64,000 nucleotides of DNA from Nematostella vectensis (taxonomy: Eukaryota > Cnidaria > Anthozoa > Actiniaria > Edwardsiidae). This document shows, in pieces, positions 53,201 to 63,963 of the stretch. Position numbers and translations under genes: made by a program. Numbering within the stretch: position 1 is the stretch's first letter; every line of letters starts with the position of its first letter. The notes beneath the pieces are model-generated. The model was not told where the DNA came from and did not search any database. It was given only the letters and a program-made list of their open reading frames with translations. The stretch lies in assembly GCF_932526225.1 (NCBI RefSeq), contig NC_064036.1, forward strand, positions 11,773,181 to 11,837,180, written 5' to 3'.

Positions 53201-56200
53201 CAGTGATAGTACTCTTGTCTTTGTAGGTAGCTAGTGTCTGTACAGTGGTAGGACTCTTGTCTTTGTAGGGCTAGTGTCTGTACAGTGATAGTACTCTTGT
53301 CTTTGTAGGGGGCTAGTGTCTGTACAGTGATAGTACTCTTGTCTTTGTAGGTAGCTAGTGTCTGTACAGTGATAGTACTCTTGTCTTTGAATTGGGCTAG
53401 TGTCTGTACAGTGATAGTACTCTTTTCTTTGTAGGTAGCTAGTGTCTGTACAGTGATAGTACTCTTGTCTTTGTAGAGGGCTAGTGTCTGTACAGTGATA
53501 GTACTCTTTGTCTTTGTTGGTAGCTAGTGTCTGTACAGTGATAGTACTCTTGTCTTTGTAGGGGGCTAGTGTCTGTACAGTGATAGTACTCTTGTCTTTG
53601 TAGATAGCTAGTGTCTGTACAGTGATAGTACTCTTGTCTTTGTAGGTAGCTAGTGTCTGTACAGTGATAGTACTCTTGTCTTTGTAGGGGGCTAGTGTCT
53701 GTACAGTGATAGTATTCTTGTCTTTGTAGGGGGCTAGTGTCTGTACAGTGATAGTACTCTTGTCTTTGTAGGGGGCTAGTGTCTGTACAGTGATAGTACT
53801 TTTGTCTTTGTAGGGCTAGTGTCTGTACAGTGGTAGGACTCTTGTCTTTGTAGGGGGCTAGTGTCTGTACAGTGATAGTACTCTTGTCTTTGTAGGTAGC
53901 TAGTGTCTGTACAGTGATAGTACTCTTGTCTTTGTAGGGGGCTAGTGTCTGTACAGTGATAGTACTCTTGTCGTTGAAGGGGGCTAGTGTCTGTACAGCG
54001 ATAGTACTCTTGTCTTTGTAGGTAGCTAGTGTCTGTACAGTGATAGTATTCTTGTCTTTGTAGGGGGCTAGTGTCTGTACAGTGATAGTATTCTTGTCTT
54101 TGTAGGTAGCTAGTGTCTGTACAGTGATAGTACTCTTGTCTTTGTAGGTAGCTAGTGTCTGTACAGTGATAATACTCTTGTCTTTGTAGGTAGCTAGTGT
54201 CTGTACAGTGATAGTACTCTTTGTCTTTGTAGGGGGCTAGTGTCTGTACAGTGATAATACTCTTGTCTGTGTAGGGGGCTAGTGTCTGTACAGTGATAGT
54301 ACTCTTGTCTTTGTAGGGGGCTAGTGTCTGTACAGTGATAAGTACTCTTTGTCTTTGTAGGGGGCTAGTTTCTGTACAGTGATAGTACTCTTGTCTTTGT
54401 AGGGCTAGTGTCTGTACAGTGATAGTACTCTTTGTCTTTGTAGGTAGCTAGTGTCTGTACAGTTATAGTACACTTGTCTTTGTAGGGGGCTAGTGTCTGT
54501 ACAGTGATAGTACTTTTGTCTTTGTAGGTAGCTAGTGTCTGTACAGTGATAGTACTCTTGTCTTTGTAGGGGGCTAGTGTCTGTACAGTGATAGTACTCT
54601 TGTCTTTGTAGGGGGCGAGTGTCTGTACAGTGATAGTACTTTTGTCTTTGTAGGTAGCTAGTGTCTGTACAGTGATAGTACTCTTGTCTTTGTAGGGGGC
54701 TAGTGTCTGTACAGTGATAGTACTCTTGTCTTTGTAGGGGGCGAGTGTCTGTACAGTGATAGTACTTTTGTCTTTGTAGGTAGCTAGTGTCTGTACAGTG
54801 ATAGTACTCTTGTCTTTGTAGGGGGCTAGTGTCTGTACAGTGATAGTACTCTTGTCTTTGTAGGGCTAGTGTCTGTACAGTGGTAGGACTCTTGTCTTTG
54901 TAGGGGGCTAGTGTCTGTACAGTGATAGTACTCTTGTCTTTGTAGGTAGCTAGTGTCTGTACAGTGATAGTACTCTTGTCTTTGAAGGGGGCTAGTGTCT
55001 GTACAGTGATAGTACTCTTGTCTTTGTAGGTAGCTAGTGTCTGTACAGTGATAGTATTCTTGTCTTTGTAGGGGGCTAGTGTCTGTACAGTGATAGTATT
55101 CTTGTCTTTGTAGGGGGCTAGTGTCTGTACAGTGATAGTACTCTTGTCTTTGTAGGTAGCTAGTGTCTGTACAGTGATAATACTTTTGTCTTTGTAGGTA
55201 GCTAGTGTCTGTACAGTGATAGTACTCTTTGTCTTTGTAGGGGGCTAGTGTCTGTACAGTGATAATACTCTTGTCTTTGTAGGGGGCTAGTGTCTGTACA
55301 GTGATAGTACTCTTGTCTTTGTAGGGGGCTAGTGTCTGTACAGTGATAGTACTCTTTGTCTTTGTAGGTAGCTAGTGTCTGTACAGTGATAGTACTCTTG
55401 TCTTTGTAGGGGGCTAGTGTCTGTACAGTGATAATACTCTTGTCTTTGTAGGGGGCTAGTGTCTGTACAGTGATAGTACTCTTGTCTTTGTAGTTAGCTA
55501 GTGTCTGTACAGTGATAGTACTCTTTGTCTTTGTAGGTAGCTAGTGTCTGTACAGTGATAGTACTCTTTGTCTTTGTAGGGGGCTAGTGTCTGTACAGTG
55601 ATAGTACTCTTGTCTTTGTAGGTAGCTAGTGTCTGTACATTGATAGTACTCCTGTCTTTGTAGGGGGCTAGTGTCTGTACAGTGATAGTACTCTTTGTCT
55701 TTGTAGGGGGCTAGTGTCTGTACAGTGATAGTACTCTTTGTCTTTGTAGGGGGCTAGTGTCTGTACAGTGATAGTACTCTTGTCTTTGTAGGTAGCTAGT
55801 GTCTGTACAGTGATAGTACTCTTGTCTTTGTAGGGGGCTAGTGTCTGTACAGTGATAGTACTCTTGTCTTTGTAGGGGGCTAGTGTCTGTCCAAGTGATG
55901 AGGATTCATTCACCTTCAGTGTTAATGCTATCAATGGAGATGTTTTCAAGCTGAGAGGTACTGCAAATCTCTGATTCCTAAAATCAAGGGCAACCAGACT
56001 AATTAGAATAAAAGATCTTTCCAAATTTTAAGCTCCAAAAAATATTGGAAGAGTGAATCATAATATTTCCTTCTTCAAAATAAAAAGTACAGTTTGCTCA
56101 TCTCATTGTAGAAAAAAGGGGTTAAATTACTAAAATTCTTGATTTTAGTATTCATTTTGAGTAATTTTAAAATTCTTTCCATTTATCTGTCACTCTTACT

Positions 56201-59200
56201 CAATACTCCCCCTCCCTTTTCAATCTGTACCTTGTTTGATATAGTAAACATGAGTTAATTTAATTTGTTTTGTGAGTTCTATGATATCACCAAATAAAAT
56301 CAATGGTTCCTGCAATTGACTGATAAAAATATTGGAACTTTGATGTTTCAGCCAACAATGCAAAAGAAAGACAACACTGGATCAACACCCTTAGAAGTGT
56401 AGCTGAGTTCCACACCCAAAACATGGCTCCTGTGAGTTTGAATTTATCCTTGTACAACATATAAAAGAAACTGAGATAATAGATACTGTATATTTCACAA
56501 TGTAGATTTCACATTAGTAGATTTCGCAAAATGTAGTGTGCACATAAATTGTTTTTCCGCTAACTGATTTTCCTACCTAAACGTTATCAGTTCTCAAATG
56601 ATTGTGAGTGCACCTAACAACAAATCATAATGTAACACAGTGTAACTCTGTATAAGTGTTGTTATGGCACAACTTATAGATAAGTGTAACTCTGAGGCTC
56701 AGCTTAGGGAAAGGGAAGGCCAGTGGGCTTATTGGCTTAAGTCTATCTACCCGCGGGGTCTTAATAGTGATGACTTTTTTTGTAGTAGGAACCCACGTAG
56801 AGATGTGTAAATTCTTTTTATCCATAGCGCGCGCTATTCTAGAAAATGCGCGTTTTTGTCAGTTGTAATGTTTTTGCGTCTCGTGCCACTATTCTGATGT
56901 AAATAAGCTTGTTACGATTCACCTTCTTCAGTCTGCCCTGAAGAAGTCTTATTAAAAACGAAAATTTGGCAGAGTCGATTTCCAGTTTTTGGTGTATTGT
57001 ATTCATTGTTCTGGTACGAGATCGCGACAGTTTGGGCTTTTTGATTCTAACAACAAATCATGATGTAGCAAGATATGTCCCAACACTCTTAAGCATTTTA
57101 TAGCTACATAATTCCCTGTTCCCTGTTCCAGCTGTTTTTGGAAAGCTTTTTTTGCTTTTAGACAGTGGTTTCACATTGTTGAGACTTTTATCTTCCAATA
57201 TTGAATAAAAAACATCAACCAAGTGTAACTGACTTGGGCTTTTCTAGTGTCTCTTAGTAACATGTTCACTTCTTGCCCTTAGATTGTTCCTCAAAGTGTC
57301 ACCCTGTCACCGTCATTAGGCAGTATTCAATCCAGCCAGCCTTCCCAACCATCTGATAGCTCATCAGCAATAACAGAACCAGTCAGTGAGGCCAGTGAAG
57401 AAACAGAGAACAGCACACAGTCGTTCTTCAAGAGGGGACATAAACCATTCAGTCATGTGCCAGCCAACATAAATAGCGACTTGGCTGGGATCCGCGAGAT
57501 CCTGCACTGCATAGAAGATGATCAGATTACAATGATTGATCAATTGGAGGTTGGTATCCCCTTTGTTGCATTGCTGAAGTTAGCATCATTTGACCGCAGT
57601 AACCTCATCAAAAACTGAAATAACCACATTCTTCTGATAATAACCAGATGCTAATGACCCCAGTTAAGAAAAAAAAAAACATAGGAAAATTAGAAGAAAA
57701 ATCCTGGAAAAGCTCACCACAGTTTTAGCATGAAAAATTTGGCTTTTTTACAGCAGTTCATGATGTCACTGTAATCTCTGTTTCTCTCAATTTTATGTTT
57801 CTCCTATATGTGTTTTTTTTTTTTAAATATTTCAGCTTGAGCCTCTAGCTGAAGAGTCTATTTATCCTCTTGATGAGGTAGGGACTACGTATATTTTATC
57901 TATATACTGTATATTGCAACTTCAAACCCAGCCCAAACTGTGGCACAATGTTTGTGTCCTTATGTTCAAATATCTCCTGGTCTCTCTGTCACTCTGAAAC
58001 AATGAACCCTTTAAACCAACCAAACTTCTTCTCATAATTTACATGCATTTGTTGATTTTCAGGATGTTTTGCTGCTTAAGGCTACAGCACAGGTATTTAA
58101 ACCATGCTTTGTTTAAGGTAATTCCCTTGAATTGCACTGCGCACCCTTCTGCGCATAGTTGCCACAGTTGTATAAGAAAAAAAAACAAAGGGTTCATGTT
58201 TTTTTCTTTAAAAATCGCTCTGACAGAAAAACGAGGTCAGTTATCCCCCATTTTTTATTTGCTCGAATAGTCAATTATATAAGGAAAAATGATATATTGA
58301 AAGAAAAAAAAAATGGATAGTAGAAGTTTTTTTATTTCTCTTATAAAAGCCGTTTAATAAATAAAATACTTCAAAATTGCGATTTTTACTGTATATATAC
58401 TGTAGTGGCGAAAACAGTGTCTTTTAGTGCGATCTCTTAAAATGTGATTTGTTTTGAAAATTAGTTACTGTGTACTATGGGTTATTATGGGAGATCGGAT
58501 TTTGCAGCTCGACAAACTGAACCTAATTTTCTAAAGACTATAGGCACTTTTTTTTAAAAAAAACTATGAATTTAGATTTTTTCTCGCGCGATCAGTAAAA
58601 TTGTGCCCCATTGTTGTGAAAACGAGGTCGGTACCCCCATTTTTTTATTACATTTTTTGAAGCCCTTAACTTCAATATTGTTTATGCCAAAGTTAAAAAA
58701 ATTCTGAATAATAGAACTATTTCAAGGGAATTACCTTAAATTTCAAATCTTCTAACCTTATGCAGAGTATACAATATCTATCCATTGGTCAAAAAAGGTA
58801 ACATGCTACTAGAAAGTTCTTTTAGCTAGATAACTGCAAATTAGGAAAATGGCTTTAAAGTACATCCTATTACCTTTTTATTATTTTTTATACGTACAAA
58901 GATCTTGATTGATTTCTCAAACCCTTCTCTCTCTCCAGTCCACTTTGAGCTCCCTTCATCACTGCTTCTCCATACTGCAGAGAAGGGTGAGGAAACATTT
59001 TTTTTTGTAAAATATTTTTGTGTTGTGTTGATCTCATTTATTCTATTATTTGTTTGTTCATTCATGCATCTTCCAATCTTCCAATGTACATGCTTTCTCA
59101 ATACACCCTCTATAACTCTGGCTATGTTGTAAAGGTTGCAGAGGTTCAAAGTGAGGAAATGCCTCAAGGCGGTGAGTAAAACCCCTAGTATTTTCTCCAA

Positions 59201-62200
59201 TTATACTCTGAGCAATACGCAATATATGCATCCGTATATACACGGTAGATTAAATAAATGTTACTCTCTTTACCGAAATATCTAATTTTATTATATGTCT
59301 GTTGCCATTAGGGAGTGTTCATTTGATACACTGAGGGGGAAGACACCTTTAAATTTCAGAGCCCTCCTTCATAGGAATTTATGGTGTTATCGAGTGTTAA
59401 TAGCAAAAAACTTGTCATGACAACAAATTCCTATATCAATTATTGCGGCGACCCCTCCCTACTTTTTGTAATACTGAAATGGTTAGGGGGCGCTTCAACG
59501 GGTCATTGGGGGGGGGGGGGGGGGGGCTTATATTTTGGCGGAAAATACCAGCTTCTAAATCGATTAAGAACAGACTTTAGTTGCGATAAACTGAAACGAC
59601 AGTAAAAAGTGTTCTTGGACTTCTAGTGCCACGTTTTTGAGAGCCTGCCAAGACAGCACAAGTCAAGACTAACAGGCTTAAAAATGTACTTGTCGTTCCT
59701 TTATCTTTTTTTGATTAAAATTCCGCTAATCTCTTTTCAAAGCAGTACAATAGTGTATACGAAGCTTGGTTGAGCAACAGCCTTTTCATCAGTCACGCCC
59801 CGTGCTCTCACTCCCTGGCCAAACTTTAGACTTATGTGATACGCGGAATTCAACAATCAATCAATCGAAGATTTTAATCATTTGTTTATTGCCTATCGGC
59901 TTTGGCTGGTGTTATTTCAACACTTACTTATTTGTTTTACTATTTCAAGTACTTTTCTAGGTCTGCTGTTTACGCTACACTGTTTATTTCTGCCCTAAAC
60001 GGCCCGAAATTAAGAATTGTGTCAAAAGAACTACCAAACCATCGCTTAACTGGCTCATTTCTAGCTTGAATCCTGTTCAATGCTAACATGTTTATTATTA
60101 AAAGTCATAATTTCGCAATTAGCACATATTACGCCGGTTGATTGGTATGTGGACGATGCGTGCCTGCGTGACGTGACGTCACACAACGGCAATCTTGCGT
60201 AGCGGCCATCAACGGCGGGTCAGGATAATACAAGTCGCGGATAATACTCCGGCGAATACTTCAAAATTGAACTATTGCTCATCTTTCTTGTATTAAACGG
60301 TAAGCATCTATTTGCTTTGCTTGTTCAAGATGGAACCCAGTTCGCCTGCTATTGTGTCGCAGAGAATTTACAGTATTTTATCGCGTATTAGTACTTATAG
60401 AAGATAGTGCTCGGAGACGGAGTCGCCTTTTTAATAACTTTCTATAGCGAGTCAAGAGTGAAATGTGAGGATATTGTAGCCGAGGAGCAGTATTCAATCG
60501 GTGGTTGCGCGGGGACCGAACTTAGCCAAATTCATCTCCCACGGATTCTTTACAATCTCTGTTAGGGTTGCATCTTGCATACATTGAACTGGGATATTTA
60601 AAAATATTAATTTGCTCTTTCGATTCTGTGTATTATTATTTATTATCCGTTCACCTGGTCTACTAAGTGCTTCTTTTTCCCTCTCGGTGTTATTTTAACC
60701 AGGTGATACTTCGCATTATACCGTAATGATTTGTTTTGTGATGTATTTATCGATCGCTGTGAATATGCTAACGACGAGACTGGTACACCATGAAGCATTT
60801 GAATATTTTGCATTCGAGCTGCACTTGGTTGTCGCATGAATAATCTGATAAGTAGGGAGGCAATTCTTTTTTGTACAATTTTAAATATTACATTTCAAAA
60901 TTTGGCTTTAAACAGACAAAGAATTGTTATTTAAAACACATTTACCTCTCGTTTTATTTGTTTAAGTGTTATTTTTGTCATATATTTGTCTACGTAATCA
61001 ATAAAAGAGAGTGCTCTAAGCATTGGTGATGGCTTAAGCGATTTTGACAACGACGATGATGATGACGATAATGATTAAGCTGATGGTGACAATGATGATT
61101 ATGGTGAGGATGACGATAATGATTATGGTGGTGACGATGATGACTATGGTGGTGACAATAATAATTATGGTGATGATAACGATAATGATTATGGTGGTGA
61201 CGATGATGGTTATAGTGATCATGACGATAATGATTATGGTGGTGACGATGATGATGTCCTAGGCGACGTTTAAAAATGATTTTGATTATGATAATGAAGG
61301 CTAAAGCTAAAGATGGTTGTGATGATGATGAACAATTTGATTATGATCACAGAAGTGACAATGTTAATTATGAAGACAATATGATCTTGATATTGATAAT
61401 GATGATGAATCATTATTTTCGTCTCGTCAGATTTCCTTATTAGTACATTTTCCCGAATTTTTATTTCTTAGTAACACTATGATCAAATGTTTTAACTTCA
61501 ACAAACTAAACACATAAGTTATCTATGAATTTTCCACAGTTGCTTTTTCACACGTAATTAATGACAATGTTCTAACTACATAAACACGGGTTGCGGGTGC
61601 AACTAGGGTCTCTTAGACCTAGTTTAAAGGCCGCATTAACGTCGCATTAAATTCAGCCGTATTAAATTTTTACAATTTTATACATGGTTAATTTGGCGTC
61701 TAAAACCATTTTATACGGCCGGTCTAATTAAATACGGGTCTGCGAGTATGTTCCAGGCGCATAGTACGGCTTAAGTCAGATTGGTTTTAGACGCCGTATA
61801 AACCATGCGCCGTATAGAATGCATAAGCTATTATAATAAATGCAAATGTAGCTATTTCGAGAGAATATGGCTATAAGACGGCGTTGGTTTTAAACGCCGA
61901 ATTAGGTCCCAGCCGTAGCAAATATTTAATTGAATTATGAAGTCACGCGAAGGATTATCCAGCGGTTTTTAATAAAGTTTTAGCTAAAACCTTTCGCCTG
62001 TGCGCTTTACAACATCGTTTTGAACGATGTGAAACTCACGTCTCGATAAACTCGCAAATTTATATTGAAGCAAACAGAACATTAATTTCTTTTTTTCCAA
62101 TTTGCATGCCTGCTTTTCTACTCGGTAAAGCATAATACTTCATGTAGCCATCAATATGGTTAGGGTTTTGGCTAGGGTCAGTATCCAGGACACACTATAT

Positions 62201-63963
62201 TGATGACTACATGAAGTTTCAACCCTCGAAACGAGCCATGTACCGCTGTCATTGTGATAGCGCAGGCACTAATCGCTTGCCTGCTAGAACTCAATTATTT
62301 ACCTACGCCTAATTTAATACGGCGTCTAAAACCACCGCTATATTTACGTCGACTAAAATTCGAATTTTATACGGCGCGACGTTAATGCGGCCTAAGAGGA
62401 ACCTGTTGCTGTTGATTCGCGTCAGATTTTTAGAACTCGGCCGACATCGAGAGAACGTACACAAAATCGGCACATGTCGATCAGCCTTTAACCAATGGCA
62501 CATAATATCGGCCCGACAAATCGCGTGTCTATCAGCCTTTAACTGGTGGCAGACCATATTGGCCCGACAAATCGGCACTTGTCCATCAGCCTTTAACCAA
62601 TGGCACACAATATCGTCCCGGCAAATCGGCGCCTGTAACAAAGCCTTTAACTAGTGGCGTAGTGCCGTGTGGCCGTAGTGCACGTGATATTATCGTAAGA
62701 TCGTGCCATCCTCGACAAACTCCCCTACAACCAATAGCCGCGATCTCCCCCTCGCTTATCGCTACAATGTACACCGCACCAAATTAGCCTTCTTGATCTA
62801 AATATAGCGCGCTATCACGATCAACCTAGGGTAGTGATTTAAAACCTGCCAATAACCCGGCCTCAAAGCAAAAGTGACGATTATAAGGGAAAAACAGCTG
62901 TCTCGACTCCTTTGAGAAAGAGGAATTCCCAGTAGTCGCGGATGCTATCTGTCAGGCGAGATTTCTTTTGTAACTTCCTCGTAATTCTAACCTATGGCTA
63001 TGGTATTCGAAAAAGAGTATCGGTTGAAGTCTCGAGGTTTGTACAGTGAAGAATCATCGTTGTTTTATTCAAGGGAAGGGCGTTCTGTCTGCTAGTTTCT
63101 ATTGCGTTGTTTTACATAGACTAGCGTTATTGCTTTTTTAGCCAATATTTTATCCTTAGATGTTTTTTTAGCTCGAGGTCTTGTTAATTTCTTTTAGATG
63201 TTTTAGGCCCGACGGCATAGCTAGACTTCTCTATGGCAAAGACAAACTTGTAAGTTTGCCATCTGATTAGCAACTTTTTTTGTTTTAGTTCAGTGGATGA
63301 TCGAGTGTTTTCTGGAACATCGAGCGTTAAGCGACTAAGGGCCCACCATGTTTTTGCTTTAAATTTTAATGTGTTTTTAATTACCCCAGCATATGACGTA
63401 CATTGCTCATTAGCAATTATTCTTTGTATTATTTCTTTCCCTTTGATTGTACAGATCATTAATCCCTTTTCACTCTTTCTGCCATCGTAAAGATTATAAT
63501 TTTATGTTTCGTGTAATATAAATCTTGATAATCAGGTCTAACCTCTCCATTGGTAACTTTTTTTTTAATTCGGCGTTTTTGGTTACCTCAATCGAGCTTC
63601 CTATGGGGGAGAAATACATTCCGATAGCAAATGAGAAAAAGAATCACTGAATAGTTTATCAGGAGAACTGGCAAATATATATCAGCCCTCTCCCACAGAC
63701 TCTCATGTCACCAGTCGGTATAAACTCTTTAATTATTTTTTATTTTTTTTTGTTCTACTTGGAAGAACCGGGAAATTTTCATTTCTAACCATTATGAGCG
63801 GTTGTTTGTGTGTTACTTGACATTTATAGTTATACTAGTAGTGCTCATATCTGTGAGCCATTGTGTTGTTATGCTGCTACTGATAACTAATTCGTAGTGC
63901 TTTATTTTGCCTATTTTGTACAGGTGGTGTAACTCTAGAGTGGCTGGAGCCTTCAGAATCAAG
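44194..63963 (+). CDS. Oxysterol-binding-protein-related protein, ORP10/ORP11-like, 5' part
   Basis: Twelve exons, listed separately, join in frame to about 305 residues and continue past the right edge. The N-terminal 45 residues are followed by a PH domain: [60 protein letters not shown], close to the ORP10/ORP11 PH domain (YLMKYTN...GWQYRFF; PRGTLQLAGA...SPSDEDS; AKERQHWVSRL). The linker then has [28 protein letters not shown] and GVTLEWLEP, also in ORP11 order (DQDLLMLKATS; TIEWLEP). ORPs move lipids such as PI4P and phosphatidylserine between membranes; the PH domain directs them to phosphoinositide membranes. The lipid-binding ORD domain is outside the window. Intron 4 is a 10.5-kb minisatellite. 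Confidence 0.88.
44490..44521 (+). CDS. ORP exon 2 (32 nt)
   Basis: [10 protein letters not shown] plus a split Arg codon. TTGTTAG acceptor, GTAAGC donor, phase 0 in, phase 2 out; joins exactly to exon 3. Confidence 0.75.
44741..44966. mobile_element. TIR MITE with TTA target duplication
   Basis: Inverted ends AGCCCCATCTACAC / GTGTAGATGGGGCT flanked by TTA on both sides (44738-44740 and 44967-44969). The interior repeats ACAATTT/AAATTGT motifs. The 3-nt TWA-type duplication suggests the PIF/Harbinger group. Confidence 0.83.
45086..45191 (+). CDS. ORP exon 3: PH domain start
   Basis: [20 protein letters not shown] and [16 protein letters not shown] strands 1-3. CACCCAG acceptor, GTAAGC donor. 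Confidence 0.88.
45303..45350 (+). CDS. ORP exon 4: PH domain
   Basis: [16 protein letters not shown]; phase 0-0; donor GTAAGT. The repeat array begins about 35 nt downstream. Confidence 0.85.
45384..55890. repeat. 10.5-kb 42-nt minisatellite made of exon 5 splice-acceptor copies
   Basis: Roughly 250 tandem units of CTAGTGTCTGTACAGTGATA plus GTACTCTTGTCTTTGTAGGGGG. Common variants are GTAGGTAGCTAG in place of GTAGGGGGCTAG, a 2-nt deletion (GTAGGGCTAG) and one extra T (CTCTTTGTC). The last unit runs into exon 5: TTGTCTTTGTAG is its acceptor and GGGGCTAGTGTCTGT its first 15 nt. Larger duplications exist inside the array. Units of 42 nt keep frame, producing spurious minus-strand open frames (14-residue period, [14 protein letters not shown]). 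Confidence 0.98.
55876..55957 (+). CDS. ORP exon 5: PH domain, directly after the array
   Basis: [20 protein letters not shown] and GDVFKLR; phase 0 in, phase 1 out. The start is fixed by homology (PRG..LAGA..SPSDEDS in ORP11). Its first 15 nt are the same as the corresponding part of each minisatellite unit. Confidence 0.87.
56352..56431 (+). CDS. ORP exon 6: PH domain C-terminal helix
   Basis: [19 protein letters not shown] and HTQNMAP; contains the conserved Trp of the PH C-terminal helix. Phase 1 in, phase 0 out. Confidence 0.88.
56432..57282. other. ORP intron 6, possible retroelement tail
   Basis: CTGCCCTGAAGAAGTCTTAT near 56933 resembles a motif found in ends of Penelope-like and other invertebrate retroelements. 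No coding remnant is seen. Confidence 0.3.
57283..57549 (+). CDS. ORP exon 7: Ser-rich linker
   Basis: 89 residues. A Ser/Gln/Glu-rich stretch, then [20 protein letters not shown] and [20 protein letters not shown]. The second part aligns with the conserved VREMMSHAEGQQ helix of ORP11. Phase 0-0. Confidence 0.83.
57836..57877 (+). CDS. ORP exon 8 (42 nt)
   Basis: [14 protein letters not shown]; phase 0-0; TTTCAG acceptor, GTAGGG donor. Confidence 0.78.
58063..58092 (+). CDS. ORP exon 9 (30 nt)
   Basis: [10 protein letters not shown], matching DLLMLKATS of ORP11. Phase 0-0. Confidence 0.82.
58117..58735. mobile_element. TTAA-flanked TIR element (piggyBac-type MITE)
   Basis: Perfect inverted ends GGTAATTCCCTTGAA / TTCAAGGGAATTACC with TTAA directly on both sides (58113-58116 and 58736-58739). 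The TTAA duplication is the hallmark of piggyBac-class insertion. No transposase remnant seen; internal AACGAGGTC repeats. Sits 24 nt after exon 9. Confidence 0.85.
58939..58986 (+). CDS. ORP exon 10 (48 nt)
   Basis: [16 protein letters not shown], matching NCLNDCFHILQ of ORP11. Phase 0-0; CTCCAG acceptor, GTGAGG donor. Confidence 0.8.
59135..59171 (+). CDS. ORP exon 11 (37 nt)
   Basis: [12 protein letters not shown]; phase 0 in, phase 1 out. GTAAAG acceptor, GTGAGT donor. Confidence 0.68.
59172..61028. other. ORP intron 11, first part, with possible internal promoter
   Basis: Contains a long poly-G run (59508-59526). GC-richer sequence at 60130-60300 holds a perfect CRE palindrome TGACGTCA (60174-60181), an ATTGG (inverted CCAAT) at about 60141 and a strong donor-like AAACG|GTAAGC at 60299/60300. 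It could be an alternative first exon; no coding exon is supported. Confidence 0.4.
60174..60181. promoter_or_regulatory. CRE palindrome TGACGTCA, candidate internal promoter
   Basis: Perfect CREB/ATF consensus in a locally GC-richer stretch of intron 11. About 125 nt downstream is a strong 5' splice site. Function is inferred only from the motif. Confidence 0.35.
61040..61262. repeat. (GAT)-rich tandem repeat
   Basis: Units of about 27-30 nt built from GATGATGATTATGGTGGTGAC. Translates as low-complexity peptides in all frames; not a gene. Confidence 0.9.
61629..62392. mobile_element. 764-nt non-autonomous TIR element
   Basis: Ends GGCCGCATTAACGTCGC / GCGACGTTAATGCGGCC are perfect inverted repeats. 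Many internal copies of GGCGTCTAAAACCA and its complement TGGTTTTAGACGCC lie throughout. Flanks AAA and TAA are compatible with a degraded 3-nt Harbinger-type duplication. No open frame of note. Confidence 0.82.
62468..62660. repeat. ~59-nt minisatellite
   Basis: Three full units plus a partial one of ATCAGCCTTTAACCAATGGC, ACATAATATCGGCCCGACAA, ATCGGCACTTGTCC with 10-20 percent differences. Confidence 0.82.
62661..63923. other. ORP intron 11, last part
   Basis: AT-rich sequence with T runs near 63553 and 63740. No exon or clear element found. Confidence 0.45.
63924..63963 (+). CDS. ORP exon 12 (last in window)
   Basis: [12 protein letters not shown] plus a split codon; matches the TIEWLEP motif of ORP11. 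TTGTACAG acceptor, donor AAG|GTACGG in phase 2, so the gene continues to the right. Confidence 0.82.

Noticed and set aside
45384-55890. CRISPR-like regular repeat array
   Set aside because: Units abut directly with no unique spacers, and the context is an intron of an animal gene.
59508-59526. Long poly-G runs here and poly-C at 10610, 41607, 42840 and 44106 as G-quadruplex signals
   Set aside because: Homopolymer runs are frequent in this window and may partly be sequencing artefacts; no specific function is supported.
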